Of a DNA stretch of 64,000 nucleotides, positions 35,564 to 45,063 are shown in pieces. The notes beneath the pieces were generated by a model. It did no database searches and was not told where the DNA came from. It saw only the letters and a list, made by a program, of their open reading frames with translations. Numbering within the stretch: the first letter of the stretch is position 1; every line of letters begins with the position of its first letter. The DNA is from Acholeplasma equirhinis (lineage in GTDB: Bacteria > Bacillota_I > Bacilli_A > Acholeplasmatales > Acholeplasmataceae). Location: the NCBI RefSeq assembly GCF_017052655.1, contig NZ_JAFIDC010000001.1, positions 248,001-312,000 on the forward strand, in the 5' to 3' direction. Both the position numbers and the translations under genes were made by a program.

Positions 35564-36694
35564 ATGTTTATTAAAAATGTAAATATTGTTTTAGAAAACA
35601 AAGAAGTTTTTGGGGATGTAACAATAAAGAACGGTATCATTACTGAAATTGTTGAAAAAGGTAAAGTTGATAGTAAAGCAAAATATTTAATTCCAGGTTT
35701 TATTGATGTACACATTCATGGATCTAATAATTTTGATGCAATGGATGCTAAACCTGAAGCAATTGAAAAAATGGCATTATCACTTATCAAAGAAGGAACA
35801 ACAGGGTTCTTACCTACAACAATGACTCAAACAATTGAAAATATTGAAAAAGCTTTAGAAGCAATTGCTGTTTATGAAAAGAATCAAAATCCATTAGCAA
35901 CTGAAGTTTATGGTATTCACTTAGAAGGTCCTTTCATTAATGAAGGTGCTGCTGGTGCACAACCTAAAAACTGTATTATCAAGCCAACAATTGAATTATT
36001 CAAATCATTCAATGCAAAAGCCAACAACTTAATTAAAAAAGTATCACTTGCTCCTGAAATTGAAGGTTCAATGGAATTAACAAAATACTTAAAAGAAAAC
36101 AATATCGTTGCATCAATTGCTCATACAAAAGCCAACTATCAAACAGTAAAGCAATCAATTGAAGCTGGTATGACCTCACTAACACACTTCTATAATGCGA
36201 TGACACCTCTTCACCACAGAGATATTGGAGTTGTTGGTGCTGGTTTACTACACAATGAATTAAATGCTGAATTAATTTTTGATAAAATTCACGTTTCAGT
36301 ACCTGCAGCAAAAGTATTATTACAATCAAAAGGTGTTGAAAATATGATTTTAATCACAGACTCAATGCGTGCTAAATATTTACCTGATGGTGGTGAGTCT
36401 GAACTTGGTGGTCAAACTGTTTACATTAAAAATAATGAAGCAAGACTTGCTGATGGTACACTTGCAGGTTCGATTCTCAAGATGAATGACGGTTATAGAA
36501 ATCTTGTGAATGATTTAGGACTTTCAATGGTAGAAGCTTCAATACTTGCATCAGTTAATCCTGCAAAACAATTAAATGTGTTTAATCAAGTTGGTTCAAT
36601 TGCAGTAGGTAAGAAAGCAAACTTAGTTATCATAGATAAAGATATTAACGTTCTACAAACAATCATTAATGGTAAAATTGCATATCAACAATAA
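35564..36694 (+). CDS. nagA: N-acetylglucosamine-6-phosphate deacetylase NagA
   Basis: 376 residues, cytoplasmic amidohydrolase that makes glucosamine-6-phosphate. DVHIHGSNNFDAMD, HLEGPFINEGAAGAQP (metal Glu), IAHTKANY, HFYNAMTPLHHR and ITDSMRA (catalytic Asp) are all present. Single gene with AAGGAG and a terminator. No nagB is visible in the window. Confidence 0.93.
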   Translation: MFIKNVNIVLENKEVFGDVTIKNGIITEIVEKGKVDSKAKYLIPGFIDVHIHGSNNFDAMDAKPEAIEKMALSLIKEGTTGFLPTTMTQTIENIEKALEAIAVYEKNQNPLATEVYGIHLEGPFINEGAAGAQPKNCIIKPTIELFKSFNAKANNLIKKVSLAPEIEGSMELTKYLKENNIVASIAHTKANYQTVKQSIEAGMTSLTHFYNAMTPLHHRDIGVVGAGLLHNELNAELIFDKIHVSVPAAKVLLQSKGVENMILITDSMRAKYLPDGGESELGGQTVYIKNNEARLADGTLAGSILKMNDGYRNLVNDLGLSMVEASILASVNPAKQLNVFNQVGSIAVGKKANLVIIDKDINVLQTIINGKIAYQQ

Positions 36695-36700
36695 TTAATT

Positions 36701-36733
36701 AGAGATTTTGACTGCTGTCAAAGTCTCTTTTTT
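36701..36733 (+). terminator. Terminator of nagA
   Basis: AGAGATTTTGAC (36701-36712) pairs with GTCAAAGTCTCT (36717-36728), then six T. Confidence 0.8.
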
Positions 36734-36784
36734 ACATGTTATAATGATTGTGACATAAGTTGGTAATAATATTGAGGAATTCAT

Positions 36785-37216
36785 ATGAAAAAGACAGTTT
36801 TAATTTATATTGAAAATGAAAATAAATATCTTTTGATTCTTAAACAAAAAAAAGATATGAATCAAAATAAATATAGTGGTGTCGGTGGAAAAATCGAACC
36901 AGGTGAAACCGCTTATGAAGCTGCAGTTCGTGAAACAAAAGAAGAAACTGGATTAACTATTAAACCAATCTTTAAAGGTATCGTTCATTTTCATCAAGGT
37001 GCATATGAAGAACATATGACATTATTTAAAGCATATGAATTCGAAGGCAAACTTCAAGCAAGTGATGAAGGTGATCTCTTTTGGATTGATAAGAACGAAT
37101 TAAAAAAACTTCCGATGTGGGAAGGTGACTATTATTTTATTGAGAAATTAGAAAACGAAGACATTTTTGAAATGCACCTTTATTATGAAGGTGAAAAGTT
37201 AATTAAAATTGAATGA
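36785..37216 (+). CDS. Nudix hydrolase (MutT / 8-oxo-dGTP diphosphatase-like)
   Basis: 143 residues with a full Nudix box GGKIEPGETAYEAAVRETKEETGL at about 41-64. LKQKKDMNQNKYSGVGGKIE and WIDKNEL resemble the MutT-like 8-oxo-dGTP group. A cytoplasmic nucleotide-pool cleaner is likely. Confidence 0.85.
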   Translation: MKKTVLIYIENENKYLLILKQKKDMNQNKYSGVGGKIEPGETAYEAAVRETKEETGLTIKPIFKGIVHFHQGAYEEHMTLFKAYEFEGKLQASDEGDLFWIDKNELKKLPMWEGDYYFIEKLENEDIFEMHLYYEGEKLIKIE

Positions 37217-37268
37217 CTTTTACATTAACTGAAATATGAATTTGATAAGAAGAAAGAAGATTTAGTAA

Positions 37269-37982
37269 ATGAAAGAAACAGACCTTTATTTACCCTGTAA
37301 AGAACTTTTAGAATCTCTTGGATTTGAAGTTAAAGCAGAAGTCCTTCATACAGATATTACAGCAATTAAAGAAGGTTATACTGTCATTGTTGAGATGAAA
37401 CTTAACATTTCTTTAAAGTTGATTTATCAAGCAATCGATCGTCAACGCTTTGCTGATAAAGTATATATTGCCTTACCAACTAAAGTGATTAGTTCACAAA
37501 AAAGTAACTTCAAACATTTTGCTAATCTTTTAAAAAGACTTGAAATTGGTTTGATTGCTGTTGGAAGAAAAGCAGAAGTTTTAATTGAAACCTTTGGATT
37601 TGATTTAAAAAGAAGTGTGACATCTAGTAGAAAGAAGAAAGAGCGTCTTGTAAAAGAGTTTTCACTCAGAAAATCTGACTTTAATGTAGGAGGATCAAAG
37701 GGTAAAAAAGTGACACACTATAAAGAAAAAGTGATTGAGGTTGCAAAACTTCTCTATAAAAAAGGACAGATGTCACCAAAAGAAATCAGTTTAGAAACCA
37801 ACATTGACGATATACAAAACATTTTACGTAAAAATTATTATGGCTGGTTTAAGCCGATAAAAAGAGGTATCTATGATTTAACAGAATTAGGTATCAAAGA
37901 AATTGAAACAATGATTCCATCTGAGGAAGGTAATTCATATTTAGGTGCAACACCTTTCTTTGATGATGATATGCTAAATTAA
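37269..37982 (+). CDS. DUF2161-type protein, nuclease-like domain with wHTH
   Basis: 237 residues. The first 110 contain HTDITAIKEGYTVIVEMKLN, with D and E-x-K in the spacing of PD-(D/E)XK nuclease folds, and YQAIDRQRFADKVYIALP. The last 90 form a basic linker and a winged-helix-like segment (MSPKEISLETNIDDIQNILRKN). This fits DUF2161; activity of that family is not established to my knowledge. The gene lies alone and is not beside restriction or CRISPR genes. Confidence 0.7.
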   Translation: MKETDLYLPCKELLESLGFEVKAEVLHTDITAIKEGYTVIVEMKLNISLKLIYQAIDRQRFADKVYIALPTKVISSQKSNFKHFANLLKRLEIGLIAVGRKAEVLIETFGFDLKRSVTSSRKKKERLVKEFSLRKSDFNVGGSKGKKVTHYKEKVIEVAKLLYKKGQMSPKEISLETNIDDIQNILRKNYYGWFKPIKRGIYDLTELGIKEIETMIPSEEGNSYLGATPFFDDDMLN

Positions 37983-38011
37983 AGTAAAAACTAAAAGAGA
38001 GTGGACTTATT

Positions 38012-38635
38012 ATGAAATATTCAATTGATTTTGTGAAAGAAACATTAAGTAATCATTTAAATATAACTTCAATTGAATATTTAGGAAGTGGCAATCATTC
38101 TGATGCATTTTTAGTGAATAAAAATTTAGTCGCAAAATTTCCAAAAAATAATCGTGCAAACAACAGTCTAATTAAAGAAATTGAATTATTAAAAAAACTT
38201 GACCAAAAAATTAAAATTGAAATTCCAAATGTTATCAAAACTGGTTTATTTAATTCAAACCACAATTTATATACCTTTTTTATTTCAAAGAAGATTGAAG
38301 GTATTCAATTAAATAAAACAAAATTAAATCAATTACCGTTAACAAAAAGGGAACTAATTTCTAAAAGTATTGCAGAATTTTTATACGGCTTGCATCATAT
38401 TGAAAATTTAATCCAAATAAAAAGGAAAGATTTAGTTTTACTACATGGAGACTTTAGTTTAAATCATTTATACTTTGATACACAATTTAATTTGGTTGGT
38501 GTTATTGATTTTGCAGATAGTCGAATTGGTAAATTTATGTCTGATTTTAAATACTTATTAGATGATAATGATGAAGAAGAATTTGGAAGAGATTTTGGAT
38601 TAATGGTATTAAAAATGTATCAGGAGATGAGATAA
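38012..38635 (+). CDS. Aminoglycoside-phosphotransferase-like kinase
   Basis: 207 residues. YLGSGNHSDAFLVNKNLVAKFP for the nucleotide loop and lysine, LLHGDFSLNHLYFD for the catalytic loop and GVIDFADSRIG for the metal site. The position usually Asn in the catalytic loop is His, as in several APH-type proteins. Short for the family. The next gene starts directly after its stop. Confidence 0.75.
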   Translation: MKYSIDFVKETLSNHLNITSIEYLGSGNHSDAFLVNKNLVAKFPKNNRANNSLIKEIELLKKLDQKIKIEIPNVIKTGLFNSNHNLYTFFISKKIEGIQLNKTKLNQLPLTKRELISKSIAEFLYGLHHIENLIQIKRKDLVLLHGDFSLNHLYFDTQFNLVGVIDFADSRIGKFMSDFKYLLDDNDEEEFGRDFGLMVLKMYQEMR

Positions 38636-39187
38636 ATGGCTGAAAATTTAAGTAACTTCAAGCTAGAAACAGAACGATTAATTTTAAGAGATTTTATAGA
38701 GAGTGATTTTGATTTCTATCAAAGTTTAGAAACTAATCCATATGCTATAACATATGAAAGAGATACAGTTCCAGATTTAAATGAATTATTAGAAAACTTT
38801 AAACAAATTTTAGAATTACAAGCATCAACTACGAGAGTGAAATATTCTCTGTTGGTAGTTGATAAGAATACATTAAAACCGGTTGGTAGAGTAGTTATGT
38901 GGCAAACAAATGTAGATATCAATGAATGGGAAATTGGATGGATGATAAAAAAAGAATTTAGCAGTATGGGGTATGCGACTGAAGCTGCTAAATCCTTAGA
39001 GGATTATGCTTTTAGTATATTAAAAATTCATAGACTTCAAGCACTTTGTCATGAAAAAAATTATTCGAGTGAGAAAGTGATGATTAAACTTGGTATGATT
39101 AAAGAAGGTCAATTAAGAAGTGTTAGAAAATTAAATGGCAAGTGGAATAATATGCTAATCTATTCAAAGTTGAATTGTGATTTATAA
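38636..39187 (+). CDS. GNAT acetyltransferase, RimJ/RimL type
   Basis: 183 residues. LETERLILRDFIESDFDFYQSL at the start, WEIGWMIKKEFSSMGYATEAAKSLEDYAF in the acetyl-CoA loop region, and HEKNYSSEKVMIKLGMIKEG. Ribosomal-protein or small-molecule acetylation is typical. Adjacent to and coupled with the preceding kinase-like gene, which hints at a shared small-molecule target such as an amine drug. Confidence 0.85.
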   Translation: MAENLSNFKLETERLILRDFIESDFDFYQSLETNPYAITYERDTVPDLNELLENFKQILELQASTTRVKYSLLVVDKNTLKPVGRVVMWQTNVDINEWEIGWMIKKEFSSMGYATEAAKSLEDYAFSILKIHRLQALCHEKNYSSEKVMIKLGMIKEGQLRSVRKLNGKWNNMLIYSKLNCDL

Positions 39188-39272
39188 GTAATCTCGGATT
39201 AAAAATGTTGATTTTTATTTTCAAAGCATATACAATTAACTTGATGTAAAAAATATACCACGGGGGTAAGAA

Positions 39273-39500
39273 ATGAGCGATAAAAACTTAGTCAGATTTT
39301 TACTGACATTTTTCTTGGGTTGGATTGGAAGTTTAGTTATTAACTTAACTGATCTTAAACCAGCAGGTTGGAGAAGTAGAACATTAGCATACTTGTTCTT
39401 AGGTATCATTACATTTGGTATCTATTCATTAGTAGCTTCAATCTGCAACCTAATCTTTGATCCAGCTAAACCATCAAACATTGGTTACGCAAGAGAATAA
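39273..39500 (+). CDS. Small TM2-like membrane protein (75 aa)
   Basis: Two hydrophobic helices (LLTFFLGWIGSLVINLTD and AYLFLGIITFGIYSLVASICNLIFD) with the GWIGS and GIY motifs of TM2-like proteins. Role unknown. AACCACGGGGGT precedes the ATG, and a terminator follows at 39525. Confidence 0.75.
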   Translation: MSDKNLVRFLLTFFLGWIGSLVINLTDLKPAGWRSRTLAYLFLGIITFGIYSLVASICNLIFDPAKPSNIGYARE

Positions 39501-39524
39501 TCTGTATATTAATTTTCAAAATAT

Positions 39525-39553
39525 ATCCGGTACTTTTCAAGTATCGGATTTTA
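39525..39553 (+). terminator. Terminator
   Basis: ATCCGGTACTT (39525-39535), loop TTC, AAGTATCGGAT (39539-39549), then T. Confidence 0.75.
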
Positions 39554-39652
39554 TTTTCACTTGAAAGTTCTATCTTCAAACAATTTTAGACTCAATTATG
39601 CTAAAATACGATAGAATACTACAAGAAACCACAAAAAGGGGATAATTATTCC

Positions 39653-40900
39653 GTGATTGATATTAAAAAATTTGATATGTTAAAGAAACCGTTGAAAGAA
39701 AGGTGGTATTTAACACCGCTTGCTTACGCATTAAGTTTTTCAGCAACAATTCCAAGAAGTTTAAAAGTTAACAAGGTAAATATGAAGGGGTTAAAACCAC
39801 CGTATCTTTTACTTTGTACACACCATGCTTTTATCGACTTTAAAGTAACTACACATTCGATTTTTCCACATCGTGCAACTTATGTAGTTGCGATTGATGG
39901 ATTTTTAAAGCGTGAATGGTTATTAAGAAATGTTGGTGCAATTGGTAAACGTAAATTTACACCTCAAGATACTGTACTTTTTAAACAACTTAAATATTCT
40001 TTAGAAAAATTAAAGAAAATTACAATTTTATATCCAGAAGCATGTTACTCTGTAATGGGTACAACAGCCGCACTACCTGATTCACTTGCTAAAATGGTTA
40101 AGATATTAAAAGTACCTGTTGTTGTCTTAAATATGCATGGTAATTTCTTAACTCAACCTGTGTGGAATATGGGTAATAGAAGAGTTCCTCTTGCAGCTGA
40201 TATGACACAAATCGTTACTAAAGAAGAAATTACTGAATTACCAGTTGAAGAAATTAATAATCGAATTCATAAAGCGTTTGAATACGATGAATTTAAATAT
40301 CAATTTGATCACCAAATTAAGATTAAAGATAAAAACAGAACTAAAGGCTTACACAAAGTTCTTTATCAATGTGATGCATGTGGTACAGAATTTATGATGG
40401 ATTCAAAAGGTACTGAAATTTGGTGCGATGCTTGTGGTAAACGTCATTATCAAAATGAATATGGTCGTTTAGAAGCTAAAGATGGCCAAACAAAATACCC
40501 ACACATCCCTGATTGGTATGAAACTCAAAGAGCATTTACGAGAAAACAATTAGAAGATGGCACATACTATTTTGAAGATGAAGTGTATGTTGAATCACTG
40601 CCAAATGCAAAAGCATTCTTACCGATGGGTGAAGGTAAATTAATTCATACCAAAGAAGGTTTTAAATTAACTGTAGATGATCCAAACTATCCACTTGAAT
40701 TAGTTAAAGAATCATCATCACTTTATTCAGTTCATATTGAATTTGATTACAAATTAAGAAGTGATGGTGTCGTTGCAGATTGTATCGTATTATCTACACT
40801 AGAAGATACTTACTACATTTATCCTAAAAACAAACGTGATCAAGTAACAAAATTAAGATTTGCCGTAGAAGAAGCCTATAAGTTACTAAAAACATCATAA
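39653..40900 (+). CDS. 1-acylglycerol-3-phosphate acyltransferase-like protein with zinc ribbon
   Basis: 415 residues, about 180 longer than a plain PlsC. Acyltransferase blocks: CTHHAFIDF (H-x4-D) and ILYPEACYS in place of the FPEG block. After residue 235 comes a zinc ribbon, CDACGTEF and CDACGKRH, then a C-terminal beta domain of unknown type. It likely acts on membrane lipid precursors. GTG start at 39653 with AAAAGGGGAT upstream. The fused ribbon domain is not known to me from standard PlsC. Confidence 0.8.
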   Translation: MIDIKKFDMLKKPLKERWYLTPLAYALSFSATIPRSLKVNKVNMKGLKPPYLLLCTHHAFIDFKVTTHSIFPHRATYVVAIDGFLKREWLLRNVGAIGKRKFTPQDTVLFKQLKYSLEKLKKITILYPEACYSVMGTTAALPDSLAKMVKILKVPVVVLNMHGNFLTQPVWNMGNRRVPLAADMTQIVTKEEITELPVEEINNRIHKAFEYDEFKYQFDHQIKIKDKNRTKGLHKVLYQCDACGTEFMMDSKGTEIWCDACGKRHYQNEYGRLEAKDGQTKYPHIPDWYETQRAFTRKQLEDGTYYFEDEVYVESLPNAKAFLPMGEGKLIHTKEGFKLTVDDPNYPLELVKESSSLYSVHIEFDYKLRSDGVVADCIVLSTLEDTYYIYPKNKRDQVTKLRFAVEEAYKLLKTS

Positions 40901-40958
40901 AATGCTGTTTTTTTATATAGGTTTTAGTTAGAATAAGATTAGTAAAGGATAGCGAATT

Positions 40959-41513
40959 ATGTCATTTATTCTAGAAGCAATTATTGAAATTTTTGGTGAG
41001 TTGATTTTTCAACTGCTTGTAACAGTTATCAGTAAAGTTGTAGCGGTTGTATTTAAAAAAGTTGATACAAATCAAATGTTAAGAAGAGGATTGAAGTTTA
41101 CATTTGTGTATGTTTTCTTCGGACTTGTCATTGCTCTGCTTGTTGGTTCAATGATTTATAGTACAAACTTCCTTATTGTCATCTCACTCTCGTATTTAGT
41201 TTATCAAGCTGTACTTTCACTATTGCAGATTATCAATAAAGATAGACCAAAACATCCACTCAACATAACGATTAGAATTTTTAAAACAATTGGTCATTAT
41301 GTTTATCCAATTCTGTTAATTGTTTTTTCTGCAATATGGATTCAAAATGAAGATGGAAAATCAACGATTATTGTTTTATCAAGTATTGCCATATTTGTAT
41401 GGTTTATGATTGATATGTACCGATTATGGCGTTACAATACTAAAATTAAGCAATCAAAAATAGAATTAGAAAACAAAGAAAAATATAAAGATATGTTTAG
41501 TCACTTTGAATAA
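40959..41513 (+). CDS. Membrane protein, unknown (184 aa)
   Basis: Amphipathic N-terminal helix then four hydrophobic helices and a charged C-terminal tail. No motif known to me. It is followed within 13 bases by the next gene. Confidence 0.65.
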   Translation: MSFILEAIIEIFGELIFQLLVTVISKVVAVVFKKVDTNQMLRRGLKFTFVYVFFGLVIALLVGSMIYSTNFLIVISLSYLVYQAVLSLLQIINKDRPKHPLNITIRIFKTIGHYVYPILLIVFSAIWIQNEDGKSTIIVLSSIAIFVWFMIDMYRLWRYNTKIKQSKIELENKEKYKDMFSHFE

Positions 41514-41525
41514 AGAGGTAAAATT

Positions 41526-42068
41526 ATGCTAATTAGTCAATACAAAATAAAGCTACCAAGCGATTATAATATGGAAATTATTAAAAATAGAGTGAAACAA
41601 AATGGCTTTAAAACAGATGGCTTTTATGGTTTAAATTTTAAACTTTATATGATTTCTGAAAAAGGTAAAAATGGTAATGAATTCAATAGTTATGCACCAC
41701 TTTATTTTTGGAAAGATACAGAAGGATTGAATAAATTTTTATTTGACGGCTTCTACGATAACATATTAGGATCATTTGGTTGGCAAGAGGTTGTAACATT
41801 TATTCCACTTTTGAATAATCTACAGAAAATTTTGAATCAAGATATTAAGTATCTTTGTGAATTAGAAGGTGATATCCTTCCAAATAGCACTTTAAAACAG
41901 GTTAAATTAGAATTGATGGAAGAATTAAAAGAAATTAAAGATCTGTCTTATATCGTTTGTTATAATCCAACAAATTGGACATACAAGGTTTATGTTTTAT
42001 CGAGCGATTTGGAGTCATTACTTCAACTAGATGGTGAAATTTATCAAGTACTTTATGTTTCAAAATAA
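41526..42068 (+). CDS. Cytoplasmic protein, unknown (180 aa)
   Basis: 180 residues, aromatic-rich (FYGLNFKLYM, YAPLYFWKDTEG), predicted soluble. The pattern with FGWQEVVTFIPL hints at a DUF4865-like fold, which I cannot confirm. AAGAGG precedes the ATG; co-transcribed with the membrane protein before it. Confidence 0.65.
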   Translation: MLISQYKIKLPSDYNMEIIKNRVKQNGFKTDGFYGLNFKLYMISEKGKNGNEFNSYAPLYFWKDTEGLNKFLFDGFYDNILGSFGWQEVVTFIPLLNNLQKILNQDIKYLCELEGDILPNSTLKQVKLELMEELKEIKDLSYIVCYNPTNWTYKVYVLSSDLESLLQLDGEIYQVLYVSK

Positions 42069-42071
42069 GAA

Positions 42072-42105
42072 AAAGGTTGTTCGGATTTCGAACAACCTTT
42101 ATATT
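42072..42105. terminator. Bidirectional terminator
   Basis: AAAGGTTGTTCG (42072-42083) and CGAACAACCTTT (42089-42100), 12 perfect pairs. Serves the convergent genes 41526 and 42106. Confidence 0.9.
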
Positions 42106-44439
42106 TTATGCTTGATTTAAATATTTGAAAGTTAATTCATCTGAAACATAAAGTCTCCAGTTTTTACGATTAGGGTTCCAATCATATATCACACCAAAGA
42201 TGTCAACAGTTAACGCATATTTTCCAGCTTCAACTTCATAATCAATTAAGAACTCTTCTAAATCTTCAACATCATTTTTAAAGTATAAACCATTATTAAT
42301 GTATTGTGTATCGTTTTTAATATAAGTTTGATTTATGGTTAGTGCATAATCACTTCGTGTTGAGTTGTGTGTATCAAGATGTAAATAACCTGTAACTTTC
42401 AACATGGATTGAAGATAACCATTGTAAATATTTTTAACAAGTTCTTCGCGCTTTAAATTTAAGACATCTTGAAGTGATACTTCTTTATAATAAATTGTAT
42501 CAAGTGTACTTGTACCTAATGATTTAATGTCTGTATTTGGATTGATGACATCAAATGTTGGTTGATAGATATAAGATTGATAATAACCTTGAACTTCATA
42601 TACGGTATTTAAAGAAGTATAGTTATGAATTTTATCACCATGTAGTTTAATAAAGTTTTTACCGTCTGTAATATAGACAAGTGTAGTTTCATTTTCAACA
42701 TCCATGAAGACAGTTCCACGGATTGTAATTGCTTGAGTTGAAATTGCTGTACCTTTATTATCAATTGGTAAGTTCATGATTAATGTCATTAAAAGATCGA
42801 AATCATCAATAACAACATCATAAAGATGTGTAAAATGAATACCTGCATTTTTATATGAATTTTCAAATTGTAAATCCCACTCAGTTGGATTGAAAGTAGA
42901 AGTTGGTTGAGTAACTTGCATGTTTCTTGTATAAACATGATCAACTGTACCATAAGTAGATTTAACTATCCAACCATTTTCTCCAGGTGTTTGATCTATT
43001 TTACCGAAAACATCAATCACTTCATCATTCTTGAGTAATGCAATTGCATCTTTACCAGTAAAGTTAAGTGCAGCACTTGATGCATAGCCAATGTCTTTAA
43101 TATCTTGATTAGAATTTGGTGCATAGAAGACTAATGCTTCATTTGATGCAATCATACCTTCTAAATTGTAAATAAGAACAGAATCTAAACTACCGTTTTG
43201 ATACACTGCAAGATCATAATTTGAAAGATCAACTGCATGATCAAATGGATTGTAAATTTCAATGTACTTTGTAGTTTCATAAGTTAAAGAACCTTCAAAG
43301 TATTCTGAAATAAATAAATCCATTTGTGGTTCTTCTGGTTCTTCACCTTTAGGTGGTTTGTAATATAGCATATTGTGTTGTTTTAAATTATCATACTTTT
43401 CAAAACCTAAGACTAACCATTCTGATTCAGTCCAAGTTGCATTTGGACCATAGACATTTGGTTTTCTAATAATTGTATTGTCTTTGGTTGCTGTTAAGTT
43501 TGAACCGATTTTATAACCTTCTGAAACTTGTTGGTTTAGATCACCAACAACATCAATTAATTGATTATTTTTAAAAAGTGCAATTGGATCATTTCCATTG
43601 AATGATACAACAACATTTGCAAGATCACCGTTTGCTTTAATCGTATTGTTAGCAGAGCCATGGTAAATAACATAAGTGTCACCATCTTTTAAAATACCTG
43701 AAAGTTGAAGTACATATTGTGCTTCAGCTTGTGCATTATTAAATAGTTTCACACTGTAATCAGCTAGATTAATATCTTGGCCAGTACCGTTAAAGATTTC
43801 AATGTACTTATTTTGACTTGAACCCTCAGAATATTCTGAAATAAATAAATCTGTTGCAAACATTTCATCTGGTTCAAGAACTGTTATTTGAATTGTAAGT
43901 GATTGTCCTTGAAAAGAAATCGAGATTTCATAAACACCAGGTAAATCGATGTTTAATTTTGAAAGGTCTAAATATTCATCTTTAACTTCAATATTTTGAT
44001 TATTTGAATCTTTAATAATAAAGAATTGTTTATAATCAACAGTTCTGTCAAATAGCATAACAACTAATTCTAATGAATGATTCCAATCTAATATAAAAGT
44101 TGGTCCTAAATCAGGATTTATGACAGTTATATTAATTTCTTTAGATAAATCATTAAATGTAATTGAAACAGAATAAGTTCCTGCTTCATCTATATTAACT
44201 TCACTGAAATCAATCATCTCTATTGTGACTGGTATGAGGTTACCTTTATTATCGGTAATGATAAAGAAATTGGTAAAGTCAATTTCATCACCGATTTCAA
44301 AGATTGTTTCAGCGTTTGTGTTAATCGTAATTTGATAAATTATTGGATCTTCATCAATAGGTTCTAATTGCTCAGGGGTACATGCAACAACTAGAAAGAG
44401 TAGTAAGATACCCAATAATATGTTAGATAAATGCTTCAT
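42106..44439 (-). CDS. Large lipoprotein with Ig-like and two lamin-tail domains
   Basis: 777 residues. Lipobox VVAC, then two short Ig-like repeats (about 30-110 and 112-190), two lamin-tail (LTD) domains beginning DLFISEYSEGSSQNKYIEIFN and DLFISEYFEGSLTYETTKYIEIYN, and a C-terminal OB-like segment (TQAITIRGTVFMDVENETTLVYITDG). In many bacteria LTD domains sit on secreted nucleases together with an OB fold; here no nuclease domain is present. It may be a surface scaffold, or a nuclease-binding partner. AAGGAG on the minus strand precedes the ATG. Confidence 0.82.
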   Translation of the reverse strand: MKHLSNILLGILLLFLVVACTPEQLEPIDEDPIIYQITINTNAETIFEIGDEIDFTNFFIITDNKGNLIPVTIEMIDFSEVNIDEAGTYSVSITFNDLSKEINITVINPDLGPTFILDWNHSLELVVMLFDRTVDYKQFFIIKDSNNQNIEVKDEYLDLSKLNIDLPGVYEISISFQGQSLTIQITVLEPDEMFATDLFISEYSEGSSQNKYIEIFNGTGQDINLADYSVKLFNNAQAEAQYVLQLSGILKDGDTYVIYHGSANNTIKANGDLANVVVSFNGNDPIALFKNNQLIDVVGDLNQQVSEGYKIGSNLTATKDNTIIRKPNVYGPNATWTESEWLVLGFEKYDNLKQHNMLYYKPPKGEEPEEPQMDLFISEYFEGSLTYETTKYIEIYNPFDHAVDLSNYDLAVYQNGSLDSVLIYNLEGMIASNEALVFYAPNSNQDIKDIGYASSAALNFTGKDAIALLKNDEVIDVFGKIDQTPGENGWIVKSTYGTVDHVYTRNMQVTQPTSTFNPTEWDLQFENSYKNAGIHFTHLYDVVIDDFDLLMTLIMNLPIDNKGTAISTQAITIRGTVFMDVENETTLVYITDGKNFIKLHGDKIHNYTSLNTVYEVQGYYQSYIYQPTFDVINPNTDIKSLGTSTLDTIYYKEVSLQDVLNLKREELVKNIYNGYLQSMLKVTGYLHLDTHNSTRSDYALTINQTYIKNDTQYINNGLYFKNDVEDLEEFLIDYEVEAGKYALTVDIFGVIYDWNPNRKNWRLYVSDELTFKYLNQA

Positions 44440-44568
44440 ATTTTCTCCTTTTTAGGAATGGTAGTCTAAAGACTATTATATCATGAGAACAATTTTACTT
44501 TCGTTGATAATATAAATATATAAAGATACGTGTACAATAGTAAGTAAGTAAGAAATAGAGAGGTTCCT

Positions 44569-45051
44569 ATGAAATACTGTCCATATTGTGGAAATGAACT
44601 CATAAAAGATTATGTTGATCATGTAAATGTAATGCGTTGTACGCACTGCGATTTTATTGATTGGAATACTTGGGTTAATGTTGCATGTTGCGTGATTGCA
44701 GTAAATGAACAAAATCAAGTCTTATTAGTTAAATTAAAAGATACTGGGAAATTAACATTTCCTGGTGGATACCGTAATTTAGGAGAAACATTAGAAGAAG
44801 CTGCTAAACGTGAATTCATGGAAGAAACTGGTGGAATGCAAGTTTCTAATTTAGAACTTTTTAGGATTTACACTAAAGATGAACAAAGGTTGATCTGGGT
44901 CATATATAAAGGAAAAGTAGAATCTGGAACTTTTAATGAAAATGATGAAACAGATGAAATGATCTATGTAGATAAATATACAGAAATTGATGAAACTTTA
45001 TTTAGAGGTAAATTAACACAACAACTCTTCAAAGAATTCTTTAGCAAATGA
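44569..45051 (+). CDS. Nudix hydrolase with zinc ribbon
   Basis: 160 residues. N-terminal zinc ribbon CPYCGNEL and CTHCDFIDW, then a Nudix box GGYRNLGETLEEAAKREFMEETGG. The combination resembles NADH pyrophosphatase (NudC) and related pyrophosphohydrolases, though shorter. Divergent from the lipoprotein gene. Confidence 0.85.
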   Translation: MKYCPYCGNELIKDYVDHVNVMRCTHCDFIDWNTWVNVACCVIAVNEQNQVLLVKLKDTGKLTFPGGYRNLGETLEEAAKREFMEETGGMQVSNLELFRIYTKDEQRLIWVIYKGKVESGTFNENDETDEMIYVDKYTEIDETLFRGKLTQQLFKEFFSK

Positions 45052-45063
45052 AAGTGAGACTAC

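Noticed and set aside
37269-37982. Part of a defence system
   Set aside because: A nuclease-like motif is present, but no methylase, helicase or toxin-antitoxin partner lies nearby.
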